A stretch of 64,000 nucleotides of DNA, from assembly GCF_900106535.1 (NCBI RefSeq), contig NZ_FNOH01000006.1, positions 186,001 through 250,000 on the forward strand. Reading direction: 5' to 3'. Position numbers and translations under genes: made by a program. Under the pieces are notes generated by a model. That model was given only the letters and a program-made list of their open reading frames with translations. It ran no database searches and was not told where the DNA came from. Of this stretch, positions 18,533 through 25,962 are shown in pieces (positions within the stretch are counted from its first letter, which is position 1; the number at the start of each line of letters is the position of its first letter). The stretch comes from Myxococcus xanthus. GTDB lineage: Bacteria > Myxococcota > Myxococcia > Myxococcales > Myxococcaceae.

Positions 18533-19075
18533 TTACTCCTGCAGTTCCACGTGCCAGTAGGCGACGTCCCTGAGGAACTTCGCCCAGGACATGGGCATGC
18601 CCTTCTCGAACAGGAACGTCAGGTGCATTGCCTCGGGCACCTTCTTCGGCTTCATGGGCGCCGTGCGCAGGGCCATGCGGGCCTGCTCCGGCGTCCGGTT
18701 GCCCTTCTTCTGATTGCAGGGCACGCACGCGATGACGATGTTCTCCCAGCTCGTCTTGCCACCTTGTGCGCGCGGCAGGACGTGGTCATACGTGGCCTCC
18801 GGGCGCGTCACCTTGATGCCGCAGTACTGGCAGCGGCAGTGGTCCCGCAGATAGACGTTCTCCCGGCTGAACTTCACGCCCTTGGGCCGCCGGCGCAGGC
18901 CTCGGATGAAGCGGATGACGGAGGGCATGCGAATCTCCACCGTCACCGAGCGAACGACGCGGTCCTCGTACTCTTCGACCACTTCGACCTTGCCCTGGAC
19001 GATGAGCATCACCGCGCGTTGCCAGGGAACACGTGCGACAGGTTCGAAAGACTGACTCAGGACCAGCGTCTCCAT
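18533..19075 (-). CDS. HNH endonuclease
   Basis: 180 residues. The N-terminal ~70 residues (METLVLSQSFEPVARVPWQRA) are typical of a widespread chromosomal HNH family. The nuclease module has a zinc knuckle (CRCQYCG, later CVPCNQKK) around the catalytic YDHVLPRAQGG, with SWENIVIAC. It is predicted to cut nucleic acid, with unknown target. It lies between one abnormal tRNA and an array of seven tRNA-like genes, all on the same strand, which makes an RNA-related role worth considering, but this is context only. ATG 19075 begins the conserved family start. Confidence 0.88.
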   Translation of the reverse strand: METLVLSQSFEPVARVPWQRAVMLIVQGKVEVVEEYEDRVVRSVTVEIRMPSVIRFIRGLRRRPKGVKFSRENVYLRDHCRCQYCGIKVTRPEATYDHVLPRAQGGKTSWENIVIACVPCNQKKGNRTPEQARMALRTAPMKPKKVPEAMHLTFLFEKGMPMSWAKFLRDVAYWHVELQE

Positions 19076-19096
19076 GACACGATGCCTCGTGGGTTA

Positions 19097-19170
19097 TGCC
19101 GGAAGCGGGAGTCGAACCCGCACCCTCCAGGCTCTCGACCTGGTGCCTCTGCCAATTGGGCTACTCCGGC
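19097..19170 (-). tRNA. tRNA, identity uncertain (possible GAG anticodon)
   Basis: 74 nt cloverleaf with perfect acceptor (GCCGGAG with CTTCCGGC region), T-arm (GCGGG, TTCGACT, CCCGC) and anticodon stem (CCAGG with CCTGG). The loop is TCGAGAG, putting C instead of the near-invariant T at position 33 and GAG in the anticodon. GAG would mean leucine, but there is no long variable arm as in tRNA-Leu; reading CGA (Ser) has the same problem. Identity is left open. Confidence 0.65.
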
Positions 19171-19180
19171 GTTGGTGAAG

Positions 19181-19251
19181 TGGATTCGCCGGGATTCGAA
19201 CCCGGATCCCTCGGGTGCAAGCCGAGTGCTCTCCCCTTGAGCTACGTACCC
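19181..19251 (-). tRNA. tRNA-Ala-like (anticodon TGC)
   Basis: 71 nt. The anticodon loop CTTGCAC gives TGC, and the acceptor has G3-U70, the alanine identity pair. D-arm (GCTC with GAGC) and T-arm (CCGGG, TTCGAAT, CCCGG) are normal. Acceptor pair 5-68 is A-A, a mismatch. Housekeeping Ala-TGC genes are normally in rRNA operons, so this is an extra, divergent copy. Confidence 0.75.
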
Positions 19252-19265
19252 ATGTGCTGCAAGAG

Positions 19266-19333
19266 CAGGCCGCCAGGGAATCGAACCCTGCATGCGCGGA
19301 TTTGGAGTCCAAGCTGCTCCCAAAGCGCGGCCT
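19266..19333 (-). tRNA. tRNA-Trp-like (anticodon CCA), minimal D-arm
   Basis: 68 nt, short. Acceptor AGGCCGC with GCGGCCT is perfect, and the T-arm (CAGGG, TTCGATT, CCCTG) is normal. The loop CTCCAAA gives CCA, tryptophan; the anticodon stem has an outer mismatch. The D region is only ~11 bases (GCT, TTGGG, AGC). Discriminator is G, as in bacterial tRNA-Trp. Confidence 0.65.
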
Positions 19334-19387
19334 ATGACGAACTGCTCCCCAAGGAGCGCGCAAACGCTCTGAGGGGGTGAAAGGTGG

Positions 19388-19460
19388 AACCGGAGGCAGG
19401 CTTTGCACCTGCACCTGCGGAGTCAGAGTCCGCCATCCTTGCTGGTTAGACGACTCCGGT
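19388..19460 (-). tRNA. tRNA-Gln-like (anticodon CTG), abnormal T-loop
   Basis: 73 nt. Acceptor ACCGGAG with CTCCGGT and anticodon stem GCGGA with TCCGC are perfect; loop CTCTGAC gives CTG. The T-loop is TGCAAAG, lacking the TTC that forms the elbow, and the D-loop (AACCAGCAA) lacks the GG partner. Loss of both sides of the elbow suggests either coordinated change or decay. Confidence 0.6.
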
Positions 19461-19478
19461 ATGTGCTGCTGCTTCAGA

Positions 19479-19549
19479 TACCTCCGGAGGGATTCGAACC
19501 CTCGCCGTCTGCATATGAGGCAGATGCTCTACCAATGAGCTACGGAGGT
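19479..19549 (-). tRNA. tRNA-Met (anticodon CAT)
   Basis: 71 nt and the most canonical of the array: acceptor ACCTCCG with CGGAGGT, D-arm GCTC with GAGC and loop ATTGGTA, loop CTCATAT giving CAT, T-arm GAGGG, TTCGAAT, CCCTC, discriminator A. Initiator, elongator or lysidine-modified Ile cannot be separated by eye; the A1-T72 pair argues against a classical initiator acceptor. Confidence 0.8.
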
Positions 19550-19625
19550 GTGTTGTGTGCCGCCCCAGGAAAGAGCAGACGGCATGCATTCATCACGACG
19601 ATTCAGTTGTCAGATAGCCTGTCTG

Positions 19626-19696
19626 TCGGGGTACTCGGACTCGAACCGAGATTTCTCGCGTATCAGACGAGTGCCCTACCCTTGAGCGATACCCCG
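19626..19696 (-). tRNA. tRNA-Ile-like (anticodon GAT)
   Basis: 71 nt. Acceptor CGGGGTA with TACCCCG, loop CTGATAC giving GAT, T-arm CTCGG, TTCGAGT, CCGAG. The D-arm (GCTC, AAGGGTA, GGGC) is near normal, and the anticodon stem has one T-G pair. Position 1 is C, unlike the usual Ile-GAT of rRNA operons, so this is a divergent extra copy. Confidence 0.7.
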
Positions 19697-19740
19697 TGAG
19701 GTGTGTGCGACTGGGCGTGGCGGGCCACGCTCGTGCTGCA

Positions 19741-19826
19741 TGGGGACGCTGGGAGTTGAACCCAGCGGGCCCTGTCGGGCTCGGGCTCTACAGGCCCGCG
19801 CGTCTCCCCTAACGCTCTACGTCCCC
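19741..19826 (-). tRNA. tRNA-Tyr (anticodon GTA)
   Basis: 86 nt class II tRNA: acceptor GGGGACG with CGTCCCC, anticodon stem CGGGC with GCCCG, loop CTGTAGA giving GTA, a long variable arm, and a T-arm with TTCAACT loop. Bacterial tRNA-Tyr is class II, so the identity is consistent. It is first in the array and follows a hairpin. Confidence 0.78.
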
Positions 19827-19850
19827 GGAGGAGCGGGGCCCTGAAAGCCG

Positions 19851-19885
19851 AGAGGCCGGGTCCCCTGGATGGGAGCCCGGCCTCT
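19851..19885. terminator. Strong hairpin between small ORF and tRNA array
   Basis: A 10-bp perfect inverted repeat (AGAGGCCGGG with CCCGGCCTCT) with a further 4-bp inner stem lies 35 bases beyond the stop of the 52-residue ORF and upstream of the tRNA array. No T-run follows on the minus strand. It probably ends the small-ORF transcript or shields the array from it. Confidence 0.5.
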
Positions 19886-19920
19886 GCGTGGCTTGGCGCG
19901 CCGGTGACGGAGCGCGAGCT

Positions 19921-20079
19921 TCAGCAGGGTACGGGCGGATGGCCGCCAATCCGGTCAAATCCCACGATGCACTTCGAATCGAAGCTCACAAGGGAGCTGG
20001 TGGCGGCGTCGAGCTGGGACCAGAGGTTGTTGCGATAGCTGCGCTTCATCGGGTTCGTCTGCATCGTCAACGTCGTCAT
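19921..20079 (-). CDS. Small ORF, 52 residues, unknown
   Basis: Begins MTTLTMQTNPMKRSYRN after a good AAAGGAG ribosome site 9 bases upstream, and is followed by a strong hairpin, so it looks like an independent gene. No signal peptide or membrane segment. Cys37 and a C-terminal Cys52, with a GGHPPVPC tail after a possible Gly-Gly, recall a leader-core peptide precursor, but no modification enzyme gene is adjacent. It could also be a regulator of the tRNA array. Function not assigned. Confidence 0.55.
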   Translation of the reverse strand: MTTLTMQTNPMKRSYRNNLWSQLDAATSSLVSFDSKCIVGFDRIGGHPPVPC

Positions 20080-20242
20080 GGTCGCCGCTCCTTTCGAGGA
20101 GACCTTACGTCCGGTGATTTTCGTTCCTGACAAGGCTCGGTGGCACAGAGTGTCGCATGGTGCTTGCGATAGAGCTCGGTGCACCTTCATGCTGCCGATG
20201 CAGAACCCCATTGTCGGTTCTCAACCAGAAAGGTCGCCCTCC

Positions 20243-20764
20243 ATGCGTGGTGCATTTGGCAAATCCTCGTGGGCCGGCGGTGTCGTCTTGTTGGCGGGTG
20301 CGCTCGCCTCGTGCACGCAGCAGGCGCCACCGACATCAATGAACCTTCGAGAATTGAACATTGTGGACGCGCAAGGACAGACGCGCGTCCGCATCGGGGC
20401 CCCCCTCCCGGGGCCACGTGCCGCGCCTGGTTATGGACTTCAGTTCCTGGGCCCGTCGGGCCAGGAGATGGGAGGGATTGGAATGCTGGACGAGCGAGGC
20501 TTCCACGGACTGTGCTTCGACAGCTCGGAGGGCTATGAGGCCGTGTGTGTCTCAACCATCCACGGGAGGCCCTCGATTCAACTTCGCTCGAACGATGGGA
20601 ACTCTCCCCAAGAGCGCATCACCCTCGGTGTCAACGAGAGGGGCGTCGCGACCGTGGAGATCCGCGACGCGGCTGGCAAGACGCAAGTCCGATTGGAGGT
20701 CGGAAAGGACGGTCATACGCGCATCGAGGGTGTCAGCCCGCCCCTGACAAGCCAGGAGCCCTAG
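20243..20764 (+). CDS. Predicted lipoprotein with repeated beta-strand units
   Basis: 173 residues; ATG 20243 leads straight into a lipoprotein signal (LLAGALASC, Cys ~26). The mature part has a degenerate repeat of about 40 residues around a V[DR]-x-x-G-[QK]-T-x-V-R-[IL] core (IVDAQGQTRVRIG, then IRDAAGKTQVRLEV), suggesting a small beta-solenoid or tandem beta-sandwich. Function unknown. Earlier in-frame starts exist, but the signal peptide decides this one. Confidence 0.7.
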   Translation: MRGAFGKSSWAGGVVLLAGALASCTQQAPPTSMNLRELNIVDAQGQTRVRIGAPLPGPRAAPGYGLQFLGPSGQEMGGIGMLDERGFHGLCFDSSEGYEAVCVSTIHGRPSIQLRSNDGNSPQERITLGVNERGVATVEIRDAAGKTQVRLEVGKDGHTRIEGVSPPLTSQEP

Positions 20765-21124
20765 ACTCCACGCTGACGACCCTCGTGCCGGTCAAGTCCC
20801 GAGTCGTGTGGAGTCGGTGAAGAGGGGCGAGCAGGAACGAGGGACGCTTCTCGGTGAAACCGTCCGAGAAGGTCCTTCCCAGCAGCCCCGCCGAATCCAA
20901 TCCCGACGTGCGCTCCTTCGCCGACTCCGCCGCGCCATCGGGCGGGCGGACGTGGACGCTCGGAAAGACGTTCGCGGGGGAATCAGCGCTGAACGAGCGA
21001 CTCCTCACTCGCGAGGTCCGACCGTCAGTGCCGCCTCGAGGCGTTTCTCCACCAGGGCCTGCGACGCTCGTGCGCATGCCGTGTTATGCGGCTCCGCTCA
21101 AGACCTTCCGACACGGAGCGAGTC
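20765..21124 (+). other. 360-base gap, no convincing gene
   Basis: One open frame from GTG 20854 runs through this stretch, but it continues out of frame into the next gene and its product is Ser/Pro-rich with no recognisable domain. The end of the gap holds the CGGAG ribosome site for the following gene. No repeat or RNA structure was seen. Confidence 0.4.
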
Positions 21125-21889
21125 ATGCGAAGCCTCATTCTCTGGACCCTGCTGTTGTTCTCCACGACGGCCCTGGCAGCCGAGACACGACTGGTCGTGA
21201 GGGCTCTCGCTCGGGACGGCAAGTTCGTCGGGACGTCAATGGGAGGCGTGCGGGTGGTGCTCCGGGATGCGCAGTCTGGCCAGGTACTGGTCAGCGGCGT
21301 CACAGCCGGGTCGACAGGCAACACCCAGACGCTGATGAAGCAGCCACAAGTGCGGGGAGCGCCGCTCGCGGATGAGTCATCCGCGAAGTTCACGGCCACG
21401 CTGGACGTCACCGAGCCGCGGCTGGTGACCGTGGAGGTGTCCGGGCCCCTCGCGCAGCGGCAGGCACTCGCCACCAGCACGACCCAACTCTGGATGCTGC
21501 CCGGCAAGCACATCGAGGGCGATGGCCTCATCCTGGAGCTGCCCGGCTTCGTGATGAATGTGGTGACCCCGTCAGCTCACGAGTTCTTCAAGCTCCCGGC
21601 CGACAAGAAGCTCACCCTTCCTCTTCGCGCCAACCTCACGCTCATGTGTGGCTGTCCTACCGAGCCCAAGGGGCTCTGGGACTCCAGCCGGTATGAGCTG
21701 CAGGCCACGGTGAAGCACAACGGGAAGCCGCTCACTCAGCTCCCCCTGAAGTACGCCGGGAAGACCAGCACCTTCGAGGCAGCGCTGTCCGTCCAGCAGC
21801 AGGGTATCTACGAGGTCACCGTGACTGCATACGACCCCATCACCGGTAACACCGGAGTGGACTACACCACGTTCATCGTTGAGTCGTGA
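21125..21889 (+). CDS. Secreted protein of unknown function
   Basis: 254 residues with signal peptide (MRSLILWTLLLFSTTALAAE). Mostly beta-strand throughout, with a YELQATVKHNGKPL segment and a C-terminal YEVTVTAYDPITGNTG typical of Ig-like/invasin-type sandwiches. A CGCP cysteine pair lies near residue 180. ATG 21125 has CGGAG 8 bases upstream. It could be an extracellular or envelope protein; no family recognised. Confidence 0.65.
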   Translation: MRSLILWTLLLFSTTALAAETRLVVRALARDGKFVGTSMGGVRVVLRDAQSGQVLVSGVTAGSTGNTQTLMKQPQVRGAPLADESSAKFTATLDVTEPRLVTVEVSGPLAQRQALATSTTQLWMLPGKHIEGDGLILELPGFVMNVVTPSAHEFFKLPADKKLTLPLRANLTLMCGCPTEPKGLWDSSRYELQATVKHNGKPLTQLPLKYAGKTSTFEAALSVQQQGIYEVTVTAYDPITGNTGVDYTTFIVES

Positions 21890-21908
21890 CAGAGGCGCCT
21901 CCGAGTAG

Positions 21909-22049
21909 CCCGAGCGTCAGCAGGACTGGCTGGAGGGGCTGGCGGAGGCCTTCCGGCACTTCGGCGGCGTGCCGTGCGTCGTGCTCGGCGACGATGCCCG
22001 CGCGCACGTCGAGGGTCGCACCGGCTTCCTGCTTGAGCTGAAGGAGTAG
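21909..22049 (+). pseudogene. IS21-family IstA transposase remnant
   Basis: An in-frame stretch between two stops encodes QDWLEGLAEAFRHFGGVP followed by a degenerate LGDDARAHV. This matches the part of IstA where an aromatic-rich helix precedes FGGVP and the catalytic-region DN. Only ~45 residues remain and no start, helper gene or terminal repeats are visible. It marks an old insertion at the left edge of the accessory segment. Confidence 0.5.
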
Positions 22050-22265
22050 GGCGCATGGCCGAGAGGTGAGAGCACGCCTGGCCTCGCCACGCGTGGGGGC
22101 AGGCGTCCGCGCTTTCCGGGTCCGCGACGGGCCATTGGAGTCGCCATGGCAGCCCTCTCCGCTCTCTCCACTGCCAGCAGATGCCAGACCCCGGGTATTG
22201 CCGCAAGCCCCCCCGGTCGTGCTCCACCCTCGCCCGTTTCAATCCAGGAGCGGGAGGGCCGAGAA

Positions 22266-23744
22266 ATGCACGCGGACGTGGTGACACAGCACGCAGTGGT
22301 GATTGCTGGAGGGGGCCCGACCGGGCTGATGCTGGCGGCGGAGCTGGCGTTGGCGCAGGTGGACGTTGCCATCGTCGAGCGGCGCGTCAGTCAGGAGGTC
22401 GCCGGCTCTCGCGCGCGCGGCCTGCACGCGCGCAGCCTGGAGGTGCTCGATCAGCGCGGGGTCGTCGAGCGCTTCACCTCGCAAGGGCAAGCGGTCCAGA
22501 ATGTCGCGTTCGGGCAGGCGCATTTGGACCTCAGCGACTTCCCGACGCGTCACAACCATGGGCTCGCGCTCTTACAGGAGCGCTTCGAGCGCATCCTGGC
22601 GGAGTGGGTGGGTGAGCTGGCGGTGCCCATCTACCGTGGGTGCGAGGTGACGGGCTTCACGCAGGACGACACCGGCGTCGACGTCGAGCTGTCCGACGGA
22701 CGTGCGTTGCGGGCGAAGCACCTCGTCGGGTGCGACGGGGGGCGCAGCCTCGTCCGCAAGGCGGCAGGCATCGAGTTCCCGGGGTGGGACGCGTCGATCA
22801 GCTACCTCATCGCCGAGGTCGAAATGACCGGAGCGCCGGCGTTCGGCATTCGCCGGGACGAGAAGGGCACCTACGCCATGGGCAAGCTGGAGGACGGGCG
22901 CGTGGGTGTCGTGTTGAGAGAGGAGCGGGTCGGCACGGGCGACGCGCCGACCCTCGAGGGGCTGCGCGAGGGGCTCGTCGCGCTCTACGGAACGGACTAC
23001 GGCCTGCGCAGTGCCACGCACCTCTCGAGGTTCACCGACATGACGCGGCAGGCGGCGTCCTACCGGGACCGGCGGGTGCTCCTGGCTGGCGACGCGGCCC
23101 ACGTGCATTCGCCGATGGGCGGACAGGGGCTCAACCTCGGTGTGCAGGATGCCGTGAACCTGGGATGGAAGCTGGCCCAGGTCGTGCGCGGCGTCTCGCC
23201 GGAGAGCCTGCTCGACACGTACCAGGCCGAGCGGCACCCCGTCGCGGCCCGTGCACTGCGGAAGACCATGGCGCAGACCGCGCTGAGTCGCGGTGACGCG
23301 CGGATGGACGCCGTGCGCGAGACGCTGGCTGAGCTGCTGGGGATGGACGGGCCACGCAAGCAGTACGCGGCGATGATGTCGGGGCTGGACGTCCACTACG
23401 ACCTGGGCAACGGACACCCGCTGCTCGGGCGCCGCATGCCGGACCTCGACCTGGTCACCGCCGACGGCCCGCGGCGCGTGTTCCACCTGTTGCACGACGC
23501 GCGGCCGGTGCTGCTCAACCTGGGCGAGCCCGGCACTCTCGACATCACGCCCTGGGGGGACCGGGTTCGGAGGGTCGCTGCTCGCTACACGGGGGAGTGG
23601 GAGCTCCCGGCGCTCGGCGCGGTCACGGCGCCCGTTGCGGTGCTGATTCGACCGGACGGACACGCCGCGTGGGTCGGGGAGGGCACGGACCAGGGGCTGC
23701 GTGAGGCCCTGGCCCGATGGTTCGGGCCGCCGCGTGCGACGTAA
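22266..23744 (+). CDS. FAD-dependent aromatic monooxygenase
   Basis: 492 residues, group A flavoprotein hydroxylase of the FAD_binding_3 family. The N-terminal GGGPTGLMLAAELAL is the FAD-binding fold, RARGLHARSLEVLDQRG is typical of the phenol/rifampicin/polyketide hydroxylase branch, and GDAAHVHSPMGGQGLNLGVQDA is the second FAD motif. The last ~120 residues form the thioredoxin-like tail of this branch. It hydroxylates an aromatic substrate with NAD(P)H; some relatives inactivate antibiotics, but the substrate cannot be read from sequence. ATG 22266 begins just before the FAD motif. Confidence 0.9.
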   Translation: MHADVVTQHAVVIAGGGPTGLMLAAELALAQVDVAIVERRVSQEVAGSRARGLHARSLEVLDQRGVVERFTSQGQAVQNVAFGQAHLDLSDFPTRHNHGLALLQERFERILAEWVGELAVPIYRGCEVTGFTQDDTGVDVELSDGRALRAKHLVGCDGGRSLVRKAAGIEFPGWDASISYLIAEVEMTGAPAFGIRRDEKGTYAMGKLEDGRVGVVLREERVGTGDAPTLEGLREGLVALYGTDYGLRSATHLSRFTDMTRQAASYRDRRVLLAGDAAHVHSPMGGQGLNLGVQDAVNLGWKLAQVVRGVSPESLLDTYQAERHPVAARALRKTMAQTALSRGDARMDAVRETLAELLGMDGPRKQYAAMMSGLDVHYDLGNGHPLLGRRMPDLDLVTADGPRRVFHLLHDARPVLLNLGEPGTLDITPWGDRVRRVAARYTGEWELPALGAVTAPVAVLIRPDGHAAWVGEGTDQGLREALARWFGPPRAT

Positions 23745-24148
23745 CGCGTTTCGCTTGCCTCCTGGGAGACACGGAGCGAGCGCCGGGAGTCCCAGGAGGA
23801 GCATGTGCTCCGTAGGCCTGTTCCGGAAGACCTCCCGGGTCAGTATTGCGGTCGCATAGGGGGCCGCAGTGAGTGTCTCTTGACGGGGCCTAGGGGGGGC
23901 GACCTCCCGAGGGGCCCGGCAGCTCCACGAGGGTCGGGCGCTCTGCGGAGTCTTTGCGCTCTGGGGGCTCTCAGGAGCGGCATGACGGGTGCGCTGTCTG
24001 CTTCGCCGCTACGGGAACTCGCCAGCCTCGTGCTCACTCGCCTTGACGTACGCATGACGCAGCGACCGAGTTTTGGGTAGGCACAGGCACTCATGACGCA
24101 GCGACCGAATTTTGGGTGGATACAACCCATCGACGGTATTCTTACGTA
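23745..24148 (+). other. 404-base gap with tandem repeat, no gene
   Basis: No convincing coding frame. The right end carries a two-copy direct repeat described separately. The stretch separates the monooxygenase from a broken reductase gene and looks like decayed accessory DNA. Confidence 0.5.
24053..24119. repeat. Two direct repeats of 28 bases, 39-base period
   Basis: Copies at 24053-24080 and 24092-24119 share CATGACGCAGCGACCGA then TTTTGGGT, differing at two positions. The 39-base period (multiple of 3, almost 4 helix turns) would fit paired operator sites or a duplicated insertion end. They lie 29 bases upstream of the reductase pseudogene start. Confidence 0.7.
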
Positions 24149-24564
24149 GTGCGCCCTCTTCGGTACTCCATCAACGTCACATTGGACGGATGCTGCGATC
24201 ATCGTGAGATATCCCCGGACAAAGACCTGCATCGTCACGCGCGCGAGAATCTCGACCAGGCGGATGCCCTCCTCTTTGGGCGGGTGACCTACGAAATGAT
24301 GGAGGCCGCATTTCGACCGCCGACGCGAACGGGGCGATGCCTGACTGGATGGACCCCTTCGCTCGGACGATTGACGCGGCAAAGAAGTACGTCGTGTCGA
24401 CCACCCTGGAGCGGGTCGATTGGAACGCGGAGCTCGTGCACGGGGAGCTGGAGAGGCCGTTCAGCAGCTCAATCGGGAGCCAGGTAAGGGATTATTGGTG
24501 GGAGGCGTGAAGCTCCCTCTCTGTATCAGGGAAGAAGTCGCCTGGGCGGACTCGCCGAGCTGTT
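24149..24564 (+). pseudogene. Dihydrofolate-reductase-like (RibD C-terminal) gene, frameshifted
   Basis: From GTG 24149 the frame reads RPLRYSINVTLDGC and LLFGRVTYEMMEAAF, the N-terminus of the stand-alone RibD-C/DHFR-like family. After ~24305 homology moves to another frame (ANGAMPDWMDPFARTIDAAK, YVVSTTLERVDWN), and near 24450 to a third (EAVQQLNREPGKGLLVGGVK), then ends at a stop. At least two frameshifts, and the C-terminus is missing. Either a true relic or a region of sequencing error; the surrounding decay favours a relic. Confidence 0.7.
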
Positions 24565-24788
24565 GATGTCCTCTGCGCGCGCCTCCCTCATTCGCTGTGA
24601 CACGCTAGAGCGGGTCCGCAAACCAAAAATGCTGCGGCCGGGTTCGCTCAGGAGGCCGCGGCGACGCCCAGTTGACCGAGCGCATTCGTGCAGCCAACTT
24701 GAAGGCGACTGGTCCGAGGTGCCTCCGCTTCCAGACGAGGGTCGTCGCGACGAACGCCATCTGCCGGGCTACTAAAAGGGATCTACCC

Positions 24789-25862
24789 ATGTCGGATTCA
24801 TCTCGCTCCGTATTCTTTGGCGCCAATGCTGCGCGGACCGGACACTTCGAGGGAACGGGGCCGCTCGTGGTCAAGCGAGCCCGCTGGAAGTTCAAGCCGG
24901 GCACGCTTGCGACCACACGCAACACGCCTGCAATCCACGATGGCGTGCTGTTCGCGAACTTCGACAATGACAAGCTCTACGCGCTTGACCTCGCGAAGGG
25001 AAAAGAGCTCTGGAGCGTGCGGGTCGGGGGGCGCGTTTCTGAGAGCATCTCGAATCCGATGGTTGCGCATGGTTTGCTCTTCGTCGTCGGTGGCGGGCAG
25101 TGTCACGCCGTCGATCTTGGCACGCACGCCATCCGCTGGAGCGTCTCGTGTGACTCCGAGGCGACCTCCTCGCCAATCGTTGTCGACGACGACGTCTACG
25201 TGGGAGCGCGGCTCGGTGGGGTGGTCGCCATCGACGCGCGTACGGGAGTAGAGCGATGGCGCGTGCAGCTACGCTGTGGTGAGAGTGTGGGGTCCGCGGT
25301 CAGCGTGACGCGCGATCAGGTCGTCGTCGGGACCAGACGCGACTTCGTCGAGGGCCACGTCGTCGCGCTCGACCGCGCCACGGGGGGCGAGCGATGGTCG
25401 GCGAAGGCCGGTGCGATGGCCAACGGCGGAGCGCCCGCGATCGAAGGCAGCACGGTTTATGCCCTGTCCGGTCTGGGGCAGTGCCTTCGCGCGCTCGACC
25501 TCGCCAGTGGCAAAGAGCGTTGGTTGTATGAGACGGGCGGCGCGCTGTGGGGAACGCCCGCCGTTGCGGACGGCGTCGTGTGCTTCACCGGCTATCACGG
25601 GATTCTCCACGCGCTGGACCAAGATACCGGGAAAGAGATTTGGTCGGTCGCGCTCGACAATCCCCCGAAGGATACGGTCTCACCGACGATCGCAGGTGGC
25701 GTCGTCTACATGGGGGCCGGCAACGTCGTCCACGCCTGGACGCTCCGGGAGGGAACAGAGCGCTGGCGGTGGAAGGCTCCCTACCGCGTGTCGACGGCAC
25801 CGCTCGTCGCCGACGGCACGGTCTACGTGGGCTGTGACCGCGCGATCGTCGCGCTGGGGTAG
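24789..25862 (+). CDS. PQQ-like beta-propeller repeat protein
   Basis: 357 residues built almost entirely of ~40-residue propeller blades with the W[SR]V...A.DL..G.E.W core (KLYALDLAKGKELWSV, VVAIDARTGVERWRV, LHALDQDTGKEIWSV), as in BamB/PQQ dehydrogenase-like proteins. No signal peptide, so unlike BamB it may be cytoplasmic. Codon use is less G/C-biased at third positions and richer in CGAT-type codons than the neighbours, consistent with transfer from another delta-group lineage. ATG 24789 begins just before the first blade. Confidence 0.8.
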   Translation: MSDSSRSVFFGANAARTGHFEGTGPLVVKRARWKFKPGTLATTRNTPAIHDGVLFANFDNDKLYALDLAKGKELWSVRVGGRVSESISNPMVAHGLLFVVGGGQCHAVDLGTHAIRWSVSCDSEATSSPIVVDDDVYVGARLGGVVAIDARTGVERWRVQLRCGESVGSAVSVTRDQVVVGTRRDFVEGHVVALDRATGGERWSAKAGAMANGGAPAIEGSTVYALSGLGQCLRALDLASGKERWLYETGGALWGTPAVADGVVCFTGYHGILHALDQDTGKEIWSVALDNPPKDTVSPTIAGGVVYMGAGNVVHAWTLREGTERWRWKAPYRVSTAPLVADGTVYVGCDRAIVALG

Positions 25863-25962
25863 CGTCGGCCACCCGGCTTCCACATGGCTCGTAGGCCCAG
25901 GCCCCTGCCGCGCCTCAACATGGCCTCTATCCCGTCTATACGCACGAGACACGCCTGAACAG

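Noticed and set aside
20854..21375. Coding frame through the gap before the secreted protein at 21125
   Set aside because: It overlaps a better-supported gene in another frame, has no domain, and its composition does not match neighbouring genes.
24053..24119. CRISPR array
   Set aside because: Only two copies with an 11-base spacer and no cas genes anywhere in the window.
24672..24788. Upstream extension of the propeller protein
   Set aside because: The frame is open, but the sequence is basic and low in structure, while ATG 24789 directly begins the conserved blade region.
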